Positions 5,251 through 5,487 of a stretch of 5,487 nucleotides of DNA are shown here, in pieces. Under the pieces are notes generated by a model. It did not search any database, was not told the DNA's origin, and saw only the letters and a program-made list of their open reading frames with translations. The stretch covers positions 1-5,487 of the forward strand of contig CAIJKT010000133.1 in NCBI GenBank assembly GCA_903821255.1, written 5' to 3'. Numbering within the stretch: the stretch's first letter is position 1; every line of letters starts with the position of its first letter. A program made the position numbers and the translations under genes. Source of the stretch: an uncultured Lentisphaeria bacterium (GTDB lineage Bacteria; Verrucomicrobiota; Lentisphaeria; Victivallales; Victivallaceae).

Positions 5251-5487
5251 TCAACTGTCGAGTTTCGACTTGAGCAGTTCGACCACCAGTTGCGGGTTGG
5301 CTTTGCCCTTGCTGAGCTTCATGACCTGTCCGATAAAGAACTGCAGCACCATGGTTTTGCCGCTGCGGTACTGTTCGACCTGAGCAGGATTCATTTCGAT
5401 GGCCTGGGTGACATAAGTCTCTATTGCGTAAGAATCCGTGTATTGTACCAGGCCTTTTTCATCAACCACGTTTCTGGCGTCTTTGCC
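5251..5487 (-). CDS. gatB: Asp/Glu-tRNA amidotransferase subunit B, C-terminal end (partial)
   Basis: The last 79 residues of GatB are present; the gene runs off the right edge of the window. GatB is the subunit of GatCAB that phosphorylates mischarged Glu-tRNA(Gln) or Asp-tRNA(Asn), binds the tRNA, and passes it ammonia from GatA. What is visible is the end of the helical tail domain (GatB/YqeY type). It includes GKDARNVVDEKGLVQYTD at the edge, then EQYRSGKTMVLQFFIGQVMK and SKGKANPQLVVELLKSKL, which are the most conserved stretches of this domain. The reading frame is open to the edge; a GTG at 5469 is an internal valine, not a start. The TGA stop at 5251-5253 touches the start of the acetyltransferase gene, so the two form an operon. 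Its presence implies indirect amidation for Gln-tRNA, Asn-tRNA or both in this organism. Confidence 0.95.
   Translation of the reverse strand, partial: GKDARNVVDEKGLVQYTDSYAIETYVTQAIEMNPAQVEQYRSGKTMVLQFFIGQVMKLSKGKANPQLVVELLKSKLDS

Noticed and set aside
5048..5383. + strand open frame of 111 codons crossing the acetyltransferase/gatB junction
   Set aside because: It runs antisense to two recognised genes and its translation has no recognisable features.
1..5487. Defence island, CRISPR array, transposon or other new multi-gene system
   Set aside because: No direct repeats with spacers, transposase, toxin-antitoxin pair, nuclease or phage motif is visible; most genes fall in known housekeeping or metabolic families.

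Overview
The window looks like ordinary chromosome from a bacterium, probably an anaerobe. It holds seven genes that can be supported: five on the + strand (about 220-4467), then two on the - strand (4469-5487) that meet them head-on. Most genes have a purine-rich ribosome binding site such as AAGGA, and the best promoter candidates resemble sigma-70 sites (extended -10 TGATATAAT upstream of the first gene). That argues against Bacteroidota. A C_GCAxxG_C_C redox protein, a zinc-type URO-D-family methyltransferase and a GatCAB amidotransferase subunit fit an anaerobic, possibly gut or sediment lineage. Lentisphaerota or a relative is my best guess, but it rests on general impression and not on a decisive marker. 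Coding DNA is of moderate GC, while the two larger gaps (1-219 and 955-1135) are clearly AT-rich.

Layout. 1-219: AT-rich leader with a good extended -10 promoter and an unexplained 25-codon open tail ending at 90. 220-954: a cysteine-rich C_GCAxxG_C_C protein followed 15 bases later by a small three-helix membrane protein of unknown function. 955-1135: AT-rich gap with a striking 16-bp inverted repeat (15 of 16 positions paired) around a weak promoter. 1136-2197: URO-D-family protein with the H-x-C...C zinc pattern of corrinoid methyltransferases, without a corrinoid protein beside it. 2279-3342: signal peptidase I, overlapping by 7 bases with a membrane-anchored protein that may have an NTF2-like fold. 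3400-4467: short-chain trans-polyprenyl diphosphate synthase. 4469-5248 (-): AAC(3)/YokD-family acetyltransferase. 5251-5487 (-): C-terminal end of gatB, running off the right edge.

How they fit together. The signal peptidase, its overlapping partner and the prenyl synthase may be co-transcribed and all act at or feed the cell envelope. The acetyltransferase is almost certainly co-transcribed with gatB. The two transcription units converge with one base between stop codons and no visible terminator. I see no CRISPR array, transposon, tRNA, rRNA, riboswitch or defence cassette. The items most worth a second look are the inverted repeat before the methyltransferase gene, the redox/membrane gene pair, and the overlapping signal peptidase pair. 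None is proof of a new system.
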